64,000 nucleotides of DNA. Source: Thermogladius sp023256015. Its GTDB lineage: Archaea > Thermoproteota > Thermoprotei_A > Sulfolobales > Desulfurococcaceae. The position numbers and the translations under genes are program-made. Location: NCBI RefSeq assembly GCF_051131135.1, contig NZ_CP151274.1, forward strand, positions 62,001 through 126,000, written 5' to 3'. The notes beneath the pieces are model-generated. The model ran no database searches, had not been told where the DNA came from, and worked only from the letters and a program-made list of their open reading frames with translations. Positions 1 through 8,078 of the stretch are shown one piece after another. Each line of letters starts with the position of its first letter. The stretch's first letter is position 1.

Positions 1-236
1 AGACCACTATAGTGTCACTAGTCGCGGGCAACCAGTACGTGATAACCCCCTGCGCCCTCTCGCCGGTGTCGACCATTCCCTCTCTCATAGTGAACAACTT
101 CGGCTACTCCGTCATGTACCCCCTTCTCGACAGCGTGTTGTTCGCCTCGTCCCTGATACTCTTCGTTCTATCCCTGTCGCTGAACGCGGCTGGTCTCTAC
201 CTCAACAAAAGGTTCAGGGTGGTGGTAGGTGAGTAG
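1..236 (+). CDS. pstC: Phosphate ABC transporter permease PstC, C-terminal fragment
   Basis: This is the 3' end of a gene that begins before the window; the frame is open from base 3. The roughly 77 visible residues include a Val-Ala-Gly-Asn-Gln segment, a Thr-Ile-Pro-Ser-Leu-Ile loop and a final hydrophobic helix (near bases 135-205). This matches the C-terminus of the PstC/PstA membrane subunits of the high-affinity phosphate importer. The stop overlaps the start of pstA by 8 bases, and pstB and a phoU-like gene follow, so the assignment rests mainly on operon context. A PstS binding protein would be expected upstream, outside the window. Confidence 0.85.
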   Translation, partial: TTIVSLVAGNQYVITPCALSPVSTIPSLIVNNFGYSVMYPLLDSVLFASSLILFVLSLSLNAAGLYLNKRFRVVVGE

Positions 237-1083
237 ACGGCGGTCTCTCAAGGTCGCCCTCGTCAAGGCCTCCATACTGACCTCCGCGCTCGTGTCCCTG
301 ACCCTGATACTCGTAGTGCATATCGTGGTGGTTGTGTACGGCCTCCCCCTTGCACTACTGAACGGGCTGAGCCTGCTGTACGCAACCCCACCCCTCCCCA
401 ACCAAGACGCCCCGGTTGGTGGTGTGGGCCCCAGCCTAGTAGGGACTCTCGTGTCGTCGGGTATCGCCGTCGCCTTGGCGACCCCCGTGGCCCTCATCGC
501 CGCGTTCACTATGGTCGAGTACAAGGGGAGATGGTTCGTCGACTTCCTGAGAGTGGTCTTCACGAGCCTGTACGGGCTACCGACGATCACGATTTCTGTC
601 ATAGTGTACAGCCTACTGGTCATACCCATGAGGGCGCAGAGCCTCTTGGCCGGCTCCCTATCGCTGGCTCTAGTGGCGCTACCGGTAGAGATATCGTACC
701 TAGAGGGCGTCTTTTCGAGCATCCCCGAGACATACCGCGAAGCCGGCTACGCGATCGGGCTCACGAGGTGGTTGGTATTGAAGAGAGTACTGATAGGGAT
801 CGGAAAGTCGGGGGTGGCATCAACTGTGGCACTGACCCTGGCGAGGGTGATGGGGGAGACGGCGCCGCTCCTCTTCACGATCGGCAACGCCATCAACACC
901 TACCCCTCTTCGCTCTACAGCCTACTCCAGCCTTCGTCCACTATCACGACGCTCATTTTCACCCTCTCGAGCTCTCCATTCCCCTCACAGTTCCAGTTCG
1001 CGTGGGCCGCTTCACTAGTCCTCTACGTCGTATACGCTGCTCTATTCGCGTTGTCTCGGATGGTGAGGGGTGTGGAGCTGTGA
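229..1083 (+). CDS. pstA: Phosphate ABC transporter permease PstA
   Basis: Second membrane subunit of the phosphate importer, 284 residues. Several hydrophobic helices are visible, with a binding-protein-dependent permease loop near the middle (Tyr-Arg-Glu-Ala-Gly-Tyr-Ala-Ile-Gly, the EAA-type motif that contacts the ATPase, about residues 168-176). It starts at a GTG that overlaps the end of pstC, and its stop overlaps the pstB start in a GTGA arrangement, so pstC-pstA-pstB are translationally coupled. With PstC it forms the transmembrane channel energised by PstB. Confidence 0.93.
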   Translation: MSRRRSLKVALVKASILTSALVSLTLILVVHIVVVVYGLPLALLNGLSLLYATPPLPNQDAPVGGVGPSLVGTLVSSGIAVALATPVALIAAFTMVEYKGRWFVDFLRVVFTSLYGLPTITISVIVYSLLVIPMRAQSLLAGSLSLALVALPVEISYLEGVFSSIPETYREAGYAIGLTRWLVLKRVLIGIGKSGVASTVALTLARVMGETAPLLFTIGNAINTYPSSLYSLLQPSSTITTLIFTLSSSPFPSQFQFAWAASLVLYVVYAALFALSRMVRGVEL

Positions 1084-1832
1084 GGTGCCATATCCGGGCA
1101 GTAGACTTCCACTTGTGGATAAACGACGTGGAGATCCTCAAAGGAGTCGAGTTCTGCGCGCCCAAGAACTCGATCTCGGTCATAGTCGGACCAAGCGGCT
1201 CGGGTAAATCGACTTTCCTTAAGAGCATAAACAGGATAGTCGAGCTTAATACCAACGTGAGGAGGAGTGGAGACATACTCTTGAACGGTGGGAGCCTCTT
1301 CGACATGGACCCCGTAGACGTGAGGAGGCGAGTAGCCATGGTGTTCCAGGTACCCAACCCGTTCCCCCACCTGACGATCTTCGAGAACGTGGCGCTCCCA
1401 GCCAGGGTCAACGGTGTGGCCAAGGACAAGGGTTCCTTGAAAGAGCTGGTTAAGTGGGCCCTGGAGAAAGCCATGTTGTGGGATGAGGTGAAGGACAAAC
1501 TGGAGAAGCACCCCCACGTGTTGAGCGGGGGCCAGAAGCAGAGGCTGTGTATAGCTAGGGCTCTTGCGATGAAGCCGGAGGTTCTACTTCTAGACGAGCC
1601 AACGGCGAACATCGACGTGATAAACGCGAAGAAGATCGAGGAGACCCTCAGAGAACTGAAGAACGAGATGACGATTGTCATGGTGACGCACAACCCGAAC
1701 CAGGCCCTCAGGATCGGGGACTACGTGAATGTCATGTTCGACGGCAAGGTTATCGAGAGCGGGCCCGTGGGCGATATTGTCTTGAAGACTAGGAACGAGC
1801 TCGCTATAAAGCTCTTGAGCGAGGGGTGGTGA
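1080..1832 (+). CDS. pstB: Phosphate ABC transporter ATP-binding protein PstB
   Basis: The 250-residue ATPase that powers phosphate import. Walker A is Gly-Pro-Ser-Gly-Ser-Gly-Lys-Ser-Thr (about residues 36-44), the ABC signature is Leu-Ser-Gly-Gly-Gln-Lys-Gln-Arg, and Walker B is Val-Leu-Leu-Leu-Asp-Glu-Pro-Thr. The reading frame stays open far upstream inside pstA, but the family length and the GTGA overlap with the pstA stop point to GTG at 1080 as the true start. The length is typical of PstB. The phoU-like gene follows after 4 bases. Confidence 0.95.
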   Translation: MRCHIRAVDFHLWINDVEILKGVEFCAPKNSISVIVGPSGSGKSTFLKSINRIVELNTNVRRSGDILLNGGSLFDMDPVDVRRRVAMVFQVPNPFPHLTIFENVALPARVNGVAKDKGSLKELVKWALEKAMLWDEVKDKLEKHPHVLSGGQKQRLCIARALAMKPEVLLLDEPTANIDVINAKKIEETLRELKNEMTIVMVTHNPNQALRIGDYVNVMFDGKVIESGPVGDIVLKTRNELAIKLLSEGW

Positions 1833-1836
1833 CGCG

Positions 1837-2433
1837 GTGGAGGCCAGTAAGACTGTAACAAAGATCGTCGAATCGATCTCCGAGGAGACCTTTAAGTCCC
1901 TCGACATAATCATGTCTTCCCTCAAGGCCGGGTCGATAACCGACGGCGACTACATAGAGCTGTACCAATCGACTCTGAGACAACAAATGCTGAGACGTGA
2001 ACTTTACACGTACGTGTTCGAGTCGATCGCGAGGTATAGGCCTGTGGGGAGGCTGCTCTGGTACTACACCGTCCTCCTCGACGCCGCCTACGACCTGTAC
2101 AGGATCTCCAGGTACTCGTGGGAGATCGCCAGAGTTGTGAAGATCTTTGGAACGGTTGACGTTGGGAGGGACGTCTACGAGTCGCTATCCGAGGCCGTGA
2201 AGGAGCTGAAAGCCTTCGTGAACAAACTACTGAGAGGCGAGACTGACACCATCAACGTGGACAGACTCCTCGAACTCGAGAAAGAGAGCGACGAGAGGTA
2301 CCTCACAGCGCTTAAGGCCGCGGCGGCGAAGAGGGTGTTTTCCAAGGAAGAGGTAGCCAGGCTACTGATACTCAGGCACGTCGAGAGGATGTTGGACCAC
2401 GTTGAGTACCTGGCCTCCAGGATCGCGCACTAG
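1837..2433 (+). CDS. phoU: PhoU-like phosphate uptake regulator
   Basis: A 198-residue, almost entirely helical protein with heptad-like spacing of Leu, Ile and acidic residues and the repeated Glu/Asp-containing helices of PhoU-family proteins. In bacteria PhoU couples the Pst transporter to phosphate signalling; archaeal members are thought to restrain or tune transport. It starts at GTG only 4 bases after pstB and is the last gene of the pst operon. A second PhoU-like (DUF47) protein lies at 21310-21972. Identification rests on helical character and on context more than on a sharp motif. Confidence 0.8.
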   Translation: MEASKTVTKIVESISEETFKSLDIIMSSLKAGSITDGDYIELYQSTLRQQMLRRELYTYVFESIARYRPVGRLLWYYTVLLDAAYDLYRISRYSWEIARVVKIFGTVDVGRDVYESLSEAVKELKAFVNKLLRGETDTINVDRLLELEKESDERYLTALKAAAAKRVFSKEEVARLLILRHVERMLDHVEYLASRIAH

Positions 2434-2534
2434 GGAGATGAACCTCCAGGGCATTGGACCCGACCCTTTGAACGCTTACTTGGAAAAATGAGCGGGAGCG
2501 AGAGGCGCGGTTGTTGATCTCTTCGCTGCCCTTA

Positions 2535-2586
2535 ACTTTTATAGAGGACTAGCTCCTCCCTCAAGTCCTCAAGGTTAATTAATTAA
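2535..2586 (+). promoter_or_regulatory. Promoter region with inverted repeat upstream of thrC
   Basis: A TATA-like box (CTTTTATAG, about 2537-2543) is followed at once by a perfect 7-base inverted repeat, GAGGACT (2544-2550) and AGTCCTC (2564-2570), with a 13-base spacer. A second AT-rich TATA-like stretch lies at 2574-2586. The repeat sits where transcription from the first box would start, so it may be an operator. This is a sequence observation only. Confidence 0.4.
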
Positions 2587-2623
2587 GCGTTCGACCACAT
2601 TGTGTAATGGGTTGGTGAGCGTT

Positions 2624-3892
2624 ATGTTCGTCACACACCTGAAGTGCAGTAAGTGTGGGAGGGTATACAAGCTAGAGGAGAAGCCTGTCACGTGCGTCAA
2701 CAAGGACTTGGGAAGGCTCGACGTCTACTACGACTACGAGGCGATCGCCTCAAGTGTAAGCAGGGAGGAGCTGGCCAAGAGGCCTTTCTACATGTGGAGG
2801 TACAAGGAGTTCCTGCCGGTCCCCAGCGATGAGTATATAGTCACGCTCGGTGAAGGCGGCACCCCCCTACTGAAGGCGAAGAGGCTCGGCGAGAGGCTCG
2901 GCCTGAAGAACCTCTACTTGAAGGACGAGACCAGGAACCCGACCGGTAGCTTCAAGGACAGGGCAATGAGCGTCTCGGTCTCTATGGCAAAGTACTTCGG
3001 GTTCAAGAGAGCGGTTATTGCGAGCAGCGGTAACGCCGCTGCTTCACTGGCCGCCTACGGCGCTAAGGCGGGCATCGAAGTATACGCGTTCGTGCCCGAC
3101 TTCGCCGGCTTCGGCAAGATAGCCCAGCTCCTATACTACGGGGCCAAGGTCTTCAAGGTAAAGTGGACCGAGGCAGAGGACCCCACCGTTAAAATGATGA
3201 GAGTACTCAGCGAGAGGTACGGCTTCTATCCCAGCCCCAGCTTCGGGGTCTTCAACCCCTACCAGATAGAAGGCCCGAAGACCATCTCCATGGAGATCGT
3301 CGAGCAGTTGGGCTGGAGGCTACCAGGCCAGGTATTCGTTCCCACAGGTGCCGCGAGCCTCCTCACAGGCGTCTTCAACGGCTTCAGGGACTGGAACCAG
3401 GTCGGCTGGATAACCGGGTACCCGAAGCTGGTGGCTGTTCAGCCGGAGGGCAACTACCCGTTCGTTAGGGCGTGGATGGAGAGGGCCGACCCCGACAAGA
3501 TAAGGCCGTGGGAGAAGCCGCCGGAGACGATCGCTACAGGGTTAGAAGACACGTTCCCGTGGGATGGAGACGCCGGCCTCAGAGCGCTTTACAAGACTAA
3601 CGGTTACGGTGTCGTGGTGAAAGACGACGAGATCGTAGAGGCGATGAAGCTGCTTGCCAGCCTTGAAGGGGTCTTCGCCGAGCCCAGTGGAGCGGCGGGC
3701 TTAGCAGGCCTGATCAAGGCGATTGAGGACAGACAGGTCGACAAGGACGAGACGGTGGTCGTGTTAGTGACCGGGCACGGCCTGAAAGACCCCGACATAG
3801 TCAAGAAAACCGCAGGCGACGTACCCTTAATCAACCCCGCCGAAGAAGAGTTCTTCGCGGCCGCAAGGAAGTACTACGGGTCAGAGTTCTGA
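2624..3892 (+). CDS. thrC: Threonine synthase
   Basis: PLP enzyme converting O-phosphohomoserine to threonine; about 422 residues, the usual archaeal length. The N-terminus carries a short zinc-ribbon-like Cys-x-x-Cys (Cys-Ser-Lys-Cys) and a third Cys, as in many archaeal ThrC proteins. The PLP lysine lies in Gly-Ser-Phe-Lys-Asp-Arg-Ala-Met, followed by Ala-Ser-Ser-Gly-Asn-Ala-Ala, the phosphate-contact segment of fold-type II enzymes. A TTG at 2600 would add eight residues, but the ATG at 2624 has a GGTGAG ribosome site 5 bases upstream and begins right before the zinc ribbon, so it is preferred. It is monocistronic here. Confidence 0.92.
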   Translation: MFVTHLKCSKCGRVYKLEEKPVTCVNKDLGRLDVYYDYEAIASSVSREELAKRPFYMWRYKEFLPVPSDEYIVTLGEGGTPLLKAKRLGERLGLKNLYLKDETRNPTGSFKDRAMSVSVSMAKYFGFKRAVIASSGNAAASLAAYGAKAGIEVYAFVPDFAGFGKIAQLLYYGAKVFKVKWTEAEDPTVKMMRVLSERYGFYPSPSFGVFNPYQIEGPKTISMEIVEQLGWRLPGQVFVPTGAASLLTGVFNGFRDWNQVGWITGYPKLVAVQPEGNYPFVRAWMERADPDKIRPWEKPPETIATGLEDTFPWDGDAGLRALYKTNGYGVVVKDDEIVEAMKLLASLEGVFAEPSGAAGLAGLIKAIEDRQVDKDETVVVLVTGHGLKDPDIVKKTAGDVPLINPAEEEFFAAARKYYGSEF

Positions 3893-3984
3893 ATTTAATC
3901 GCCTGTTTAAATCCTTCTTTTACTCCTTCTCTTAAAGTAATTTTATAATTTAAAAAAGCGTATAAACTACCAAGGAGGGGTTGG

Positions 3985-5508
3985 ATGGTCGAGCTCAGGC
4001 TATCGAAGTTCTTCGAGGGCATTCACCACACGAGAGAGGGCAGGCCCTACTTCAAGGCCTACGCCGCCGGCGAGTGGGTCGAGTCCTCGGAATGGACCCC
4101 GGTCTACTCTCCAATAGACGACACGGTCATAGGCTACGTACCTAGACTGACCTACAAGGACGTCGATAAGGTAGTGGGCAGGGTCTACGAGCAGGGGAGG
4201 TGGAGTATCAGGAACACCCCGGGTTACAAGCGCGTCTCCCTCATGTTAAGGATAGCCGACCTCTTAGAGAAGTACTCTGAGGACTTCGTTCAGGCTCTCG
4301 TCTTGAACACCGGCAAGACCTATGCCCAGGCCAAGGGGGAGTTGAACGCTAGTATCAGCAGGTTGAGGGACTCGACACTCGACGCCAGGAAGGTGCCCGG
4401 CGAGTACATTGCTGGCGACTGGGACCAGTCTACACTGGAGACCGAGGCCATCGTGAGGAAGGAGCCCTTCGGCGTAGTCCTCGCTGTGATCCCCTTCAAC
4501 TACCCGCTGTTCGACTCCGTTAACAAGTTCGTCTACAGCGCTATCAGCGGTAACGCGGTGGTCATAAAGCCGCCCAGCGCAGACCCTCTACCCGTCTTGA
4601 TGTTCGCCAAGGTGGTAGAGGAGTCGGGCTTCCCGAGGGACTCCTTCGCCGTACTGACGCTGCCGGGCAAGGAGACAGACCCGCTCGTCGCTGACAGGAG
4701 GATCTCCGTGGTCAGCCTCACCGGGAGCTCGTCGACGGGTAGGCACGTCCTCGCTGTGGGAGGTGTGAAGCAGTACATCATGGAGCTGGGCGGAGGCGAC
4801 CCCGCTATAGTCCTCGCGGACGCCGACCTAGATCAGGCTGCGAGAGCTGTGGCAGCTGGCATTTACAGCTACGCAGGCCAGAGGTGCGACGCCATCAAGC
4901 TTATACTGGTAGAAGAAAAAGTGTACGAGGAGTTCAAGAAGAGACTTGTCGAGGAGCTCAAGAAAGTGAAAGTGGGCGACCCACGCGACTCCACGACTGT
5001 TATGGGCCCACTGATAAGCAGGGATGCCGTCGAGAACATGATGAGCGCGGTTGAAGACGCCCTAGCGAAGGGCGGTGTCTTACTCTACGGGGGGAGGCGC
5101 TTAGGCGGCAATTACGTTGAGCCTACACTAGTTGAGATCGCCTCCCACGAACAACTCGTTGAGACGAGGCTCTACAAGGAGGAGGTCTTCGCACCCGTAG
5201 CCCTGATAACACCGTTCAAAGACCTCGACGAGGCTATAAAGATCGCCAACGGGAGGGAGTACGGACTAGACGCCGCTGTCTTCGGGAAGGACCTAGACCG
5301 GATCAGGAAAGTCATCAGGTACCTCGAGGTAGGCGCCGTGTACGTCAACGACATGCCGAGGCACGGTATCGGCTACTACCCGTTCGGTGGTAGGAAGAGT
5401 AGCGGTATTGGTAGGGAGGGCATCGGCTATAGCGTAGAGTACGTCATGACCACGAAGACCGTCATATTCAACTTCAAGGGCAAGGGCGTGTACAACTACC
5501 TCATTTAA
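3985..5508 (+). CDS. gapN: Non-phosphorylating glyceraldehyde-3-phosphate dehydrogenase (GAPN)
   Basis: Aldehyde dehydrogenase superfamily, 507 residues. It oxidises glyceraldehyde-3-phosphate directly to 3-phosphoglycerate with NAD(P)+, by-passing 1,3-bisphosphoglycerate in the modified archaeal glycolysis. The catalytic cysteine is in Gly-Gln-Arg-Cys-Asp-Ala (Cys301), the general-base glutamate in Met-Glu-Leu-Gly-Gly-Gly-Asp-Pro, and the cofactor loop in Ser-Leu-Thr-Gly-Ser-Ser-Ser-Thr-Gly. Gly-Gln-Arg-Cys-Asp-Ala in place of the more general Gly-Gln-x-Cys-x-x is typical of crenarchaeal GAPN. The ATG has a GGAGG-type ribosome site 10 bases upstream, and an AT-rich promoter precedes it (3935-3965). 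Confidence 0.92.
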   Translation: MVELRLSKFFEGIHHTREGRPYFKAYAAGEWVESSEWTPVYSPIDDTVIGYVPRLTYKDVDKVVGRVYEQGRWSIRNTPGYKRVSLMLRIADLLEKYSEDFVQALVLNTGKTYAQAKGELNASISRLRDSTLDARKVPGEYIAGDWDQSTLETEAIVRKEPFGVVLAVIPFNYPLFDSVNKFVYSAISGNAVVIKPPSADPLPVLMFAKVVEESGFPRDSFAVLTLPGKETDPLVADRRISVVSLTGSSSTGRHVLAVGGVKQYIMELGGGDPAIVLADADLDQAARAVAAGIYSYAGQRCDAIKLILVEEKVYEEFKKRLVEELKKVKVGDPRDSTTVMGPLISRDAVENMMSAVEDALAKGGVLLYGGRRLGGNYVEPTLVEIASHEQLVETRLYKEEVFAPVALITPFKDLDEAIKIANGREYGLDAAVFGKDLDRIRKVIRYLEVGAVYVNDMPRHGIGYYPFGGRKSSGIGREGIGYSVEYVMTTKTVIFNFKGKGVYNYLI

Positions 5509-5563
5509 GGCGGGCTCAGATTTTTCTCCCTCCCCCCGTTCTCTCATTTCAGGTGCCAGCCTC

Positions 5564-7105
5564 TTGCCTCTAGTGCTCGTCAGGAGTAAAAGGAGGGTTA
5601 TAGCGAACTACAGGCCCCTAGTAGTGGTCGAGTCTATCGCCGTACACGGGGAGACGGTTGTAGCCGTAGGCAGGTACGAGGATGTGAAGAAGGCACTAGC
5701 GGGGTCGGAATACACCGAGGTGGATTCCGAGTATGTATTAGCCCCCGGCTTCGTGGATGCCCACGCACACCCGGACTCGCTGGGCTATAACCTGGTTCTC
5801 GGAGGTAGGATGGAGGCCTCGAGCATTAAGGACGTTTTGGAGAGGCTCGGGGAAAGCAGAGCCGTCGCTGGCTGGGTGATACCCCCGAGGTTAGACCCCT
5901 CCAGCCTCAGGGAGGGTAGAATGCCGTACTACTGGGAGATAGACGCTTACGTCCGCGACAAGCCAGTCTTGCTACAGCACATATCGGGCCACATGGCCTC
6001 CCTGAACAGTATGGGGTTAGACCTGGCTAGAGAAGTGCTGGGACAGATCAAGTTTGGAGACCTAGAGAAGGGCTGGATCTACGAAGAAGACCTGTGGAGA
6101 CTCCTGACACACATCAGGTCGTCGATGCGAGAACCAGAGCTCGAAGAAGCCCTGCTACTTGGCCTGAGAGAGTTCGAGTCCAAAGGTGTGACGGCGGTCG
6201 GGGCGGCAGGTCTCTCTCGTAGAGAGGTCGAGGCGTTTAAGAGGCTTGACGAGGAGGGTAAACTCCCTATAAGGGTCTACGGCTACGTGATGTACACTGG
6301 AGGGCCAGACTTCGACTTTGACTACGTCGAGAGATTGGTGAACGAGACTTGGAAAGACAGCTCGAGCAAGTTCAGGGTCAACGGTTTAAAGGTGATCCTA
6401 GACGGTGCGCTAGGGCCGCGAACGGCCTACCTATCCGACGACTACTCTGACGAACCAGGGAGACGGGGCTTCTTGAACTACAGCGAGGAGGAGCTCGAAA
6501 AGATCTTCGCCGAGGCGAGCCGTAGGAATCTCCAGGTCGCGGTTCACGTGATCGGAGACGCCGCTTTAGAGGTGGCACTGAGGGCCGCGAGGAGAGTGAG
6601 GAGCCTCCATCTAAGGTTGGAACACGTCTCCCTAGTCAGGGACGACCAACTCGGATACATCGGGGAGCTCGGGCCGGTACTCGTAGTGCAACCCCACTTT
6701 GTGATCGCCGATAAGTGGATTACGCAGAGAGTGGGGTGGGGAAGGGTCTGGTGGGTCTACAGGTTCAAAGAGCTGGAGAGCGTCGCGGTCACAGCGTACT
6801 CGACAGACGCCCCTGTAGAACCAGTAGACCCGTTCGAGACGGTCTACGCCGCCGTCACGAGAGGCCTGTATGATGACGTGGACTACGCCCGCGCGACTCT
6901 CAGGAACGCGGTCACCGTAGCCGAGGCGCTCGCACACTACACGGTAGACGCTGGGCTCGCCCTCGGGGACCCGAGGCTAGGCTACCTGCTACCAGGGTGC
7001 TACGCAGACATAGTGGAGCTGAGCGACGACCCTCTCCTCCAGTACGACCCTGCTAAAGTCCGTGGTCTGAAAGCCAGGGTTGTCAAGTTGATAAAGGGGT
7101 CTTAG
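5564..7105 (+). CDS. Amidohydrolase family metal-dependent hydrolase (YtcJ-like)
   Basis: A 513-residue member of the amidohydrolase superfamily, closest in pattern to YtcJ/Amidohydro_3 proteins. Visible metal and active-site signatures: Gly-Phe-Val-Asp-Ala-His-Ala-His near residue 63, Gln-His-Ile-Ser-Gly-His-Met, Val-Ile-Leu-Asp-Gly-Ala-Leu-Gly-Pro, Val-Ala-Val-His-Val-Ile-Gly-Asp, Arg-Leu-Glu-His-Val, and Tyr-Ser-Thr-Asp-Ala-Pro near the C-terminus. Its substrate cannot be read from the sequence. The start is a TTG with AGGTG about 8 bases upstream. It probably shares no operon with gapN, since a T-rich, terminator-like stretch (5519-5528) lies between them. Confidence 0.88.
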   Translation: MPLVLVRSKRRVIANYRPLVVVESIAVHGETVVAVGRYEDVKKALAGSEYTEVDSEYVLAPGFVDAHAHPDSLGYNLVLGGRMEASSIKDVLERLGESRAVAGWVIPPRLDPSSLREGRMPYYWEIDAYVRDKPVLLQHISGHMASLNSMGLDLAREVLGQIKFGDLEKGWIYEEDLWRLLTHIRSSMREPELEEALLLGLREFESKGVTAVGAAGLSRREVEAFKRLDEEGKLPIRVYGYVMYTGGPDFDFDYVERLVNETWKDSSSKFRVNGLKVILDGALGPRTAYLSDDYSDEPGRRGFLNYSEEELEKIFAEASRRNLQVAVHVIGDAALEVALRAARRVRSLHLRLEHVSLVRDDQLGYIGELGPVLVVQPHFVIADKWITQRVGWGRVWWVYRFKELESVAVTAYSTDAPVEPVDPFETVYAAVTRGLYDDVDYARATLRNAVTVAEALAHYTVDAGLALGDPRLGYLLPGCYADIVELSDDPLLQYDPAKVRGLKARVVKLIKGS

Positions 7106-7126
7106 TAAACTAAGTCTTGGTAGAAC

Positions 7127-7243
7127 ATGAGCGTCTACAAGCCGAGGAAACCGGGGAAAAAGGACGTACTGAGCGAGGGTTTAAAAGACCTCAGCCCAAA
7201 CTTGAAAGAGCACGCCAAGAAGACGCTCAGCGACAAGAAGTAG
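7127..7243 (+). CDS. Small basic hypothetical protein (38 aa)
   Basis: An ATG-started frame of 38 codons between the amidohydrolase and the convergent winged-helix gene. The product is strongly basic (about 12 Lys/Arg) with charged helix-like segments, and has no Cys. It has no clear ribosome site. An AT-rich element with a short inverted repeat (CTTAG, TAAA, CTAAG, 7101-7114) sits about 20 bases upstream and could serve as promoter for a leaderless transcript. It fills the gap exactly, ending 4 bases from the next gene. No family recognised; it could be a chance frame. Confidence 0.45.
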   Translation: MSVYKPRKPGKKDVLSEGLKDLSPNLKEHAKKTLSDKK

Positions 7244-7247
7244 ACTT

Positions 7248-7994
7248 CTAGCCCAAGTTCTTCACCAGCCTGTACTCCCTCCCGCTGTGGAGGATTACTA
7301 GGGCTTCTCGTCTAAGCTCCTCGAAAAGCGCTCTCTCTACGGGGTCTAGCCTCTCGACATCCTCCACCGACAAGGGGAACTTCTTAGAGAACTCGGCCAG
7401 GAACCTCCTATCAACGACAAGGTTCCCTACCTGGACCACAGCTCCTTCGATCCTCCACTGCTCCAGCATACCCGGGTACTGGGCTAGGGCCTCCTGGACG
7501 CTCATCACAGGCTTCGGCGGCCTCGGCAGCTGTCTACCCCGCTCCGCTTCGCCTCTAGGAGGTTCGGGTACTCCGCTCTGCTCGCTAGCCTTAGCAAACT
7601 TCGCCACGATCTCCTCGACCCTCCTCAACCTCTCCTCGAGGTTCCTGATCCTCTCCTCGAGTAGTCTCCACTTCTCCTCGCTAGGCGTCTCTGTAACACT
7701 CGTCTCTGGTACCCGTGCTTCAGCTGGCGGTTCCACGACTTGCTCCCTCCCCACCTCCTCGACTCTACTGGTTTTCGTCCTCGATAGTAACCACTCCCCT
7801 CTCTGAGTAATGTAGAAGCCCCTCCCCTCCTTTCGTACAAGGCCCTTGTCCCTCAACCTCTGGAGTACGTTCCTAGCGAGGGTAGGGGAGATAGCGAGGT
7901 AGCCGGCTACGTCTTTGACCGATACACCCGGGTTCTCCATCACGAACCTGAGGATCTTGGCAGTTAAGGTCTCGTCCTTGCCCAAATCGTCCAT
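7248..7994 (-). CDS. Winged-helix DNA-binding protein with coiled coil
   Basis: A 248-residue protein. The N-terminal 80 residues form an MarR/IclR-like winged helix (Gly-Val-Ser-Val-Lys-Asp-Val-Ala-Gly-Tyr-Leu, then Leu-Gln-Arg-Leu-Arg-Asp-Lys-Gly-Leu-Val and the wing). A Pro/Glu-rich linker, a coiled coil (Glu-Glu-Arg-Ile-Arg-Asn-Leu-Glu-Glu-Arg-Leu and on), a second Pro-rich linker and a conserved-looking C-terminal domain of about 80 residues follow. I chose ATG 7994 because a TATA box at 8024-8037 lies about 30 bases upstream; the frame is open 15 codons further but that start would overlap the promoter. Probably a transcription regulator; the target is unknown. Confidence 0.7.
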   Translation of the reverse strand: MDDLGKDETLTAKILRFVMENPGVSVKDVAGYLAISPTLARNVLQRLRDKGLVRKEGRGFYITQRGEWLLSRTKTSRVEEVGREQVVEPPAEARVPETSVTETPSEEKWRLLEERIRNLEERLRRVEEIVAKFAKASEQSGVPEPPRGEAERGRQLPRPPKPVMSVQEALAQYPGMLEQWRIEGAVVQVGNLVVDRRFLAEFSKKFPLSVEDVERLDPVERALFEELRREALVILHSGREYRLVKNLG

Positions 7995-8023
7995 CACGCC
8001 GTGATCTCTATTGTTTTGACACC

Positions 8024-8037
8024 TAAATATATAAAGC
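8024..8037. promoter_or_regulatory. Shared TATA region of divergent genes
   Basis: TAAATATATAAAGC reads as a TATA box on both strands. It is placed about 30 bases before ATG 7994 on the minus strand and about 40 bases before ATG 8079 on the plus strand, so it probably serves both the winged-helix gene and the disulfide oxidoreductase gene. The close pairing makes the winged-helix protein a candidate regulator of the redox/metal genes. Confidence 0.55.
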
Positions 8038-8078
8038 AATTTTATCGTCTTAGTTAGGTTGGCAGAACGGTGTTGCTT

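Noticed and set aside
531..1079. Long rightward open frame leading into pstB
   Set aside because: It lies in another frame within pstA, and the PstB family starts at about 1080; GC-rich DNA leaves such shadow frames open.
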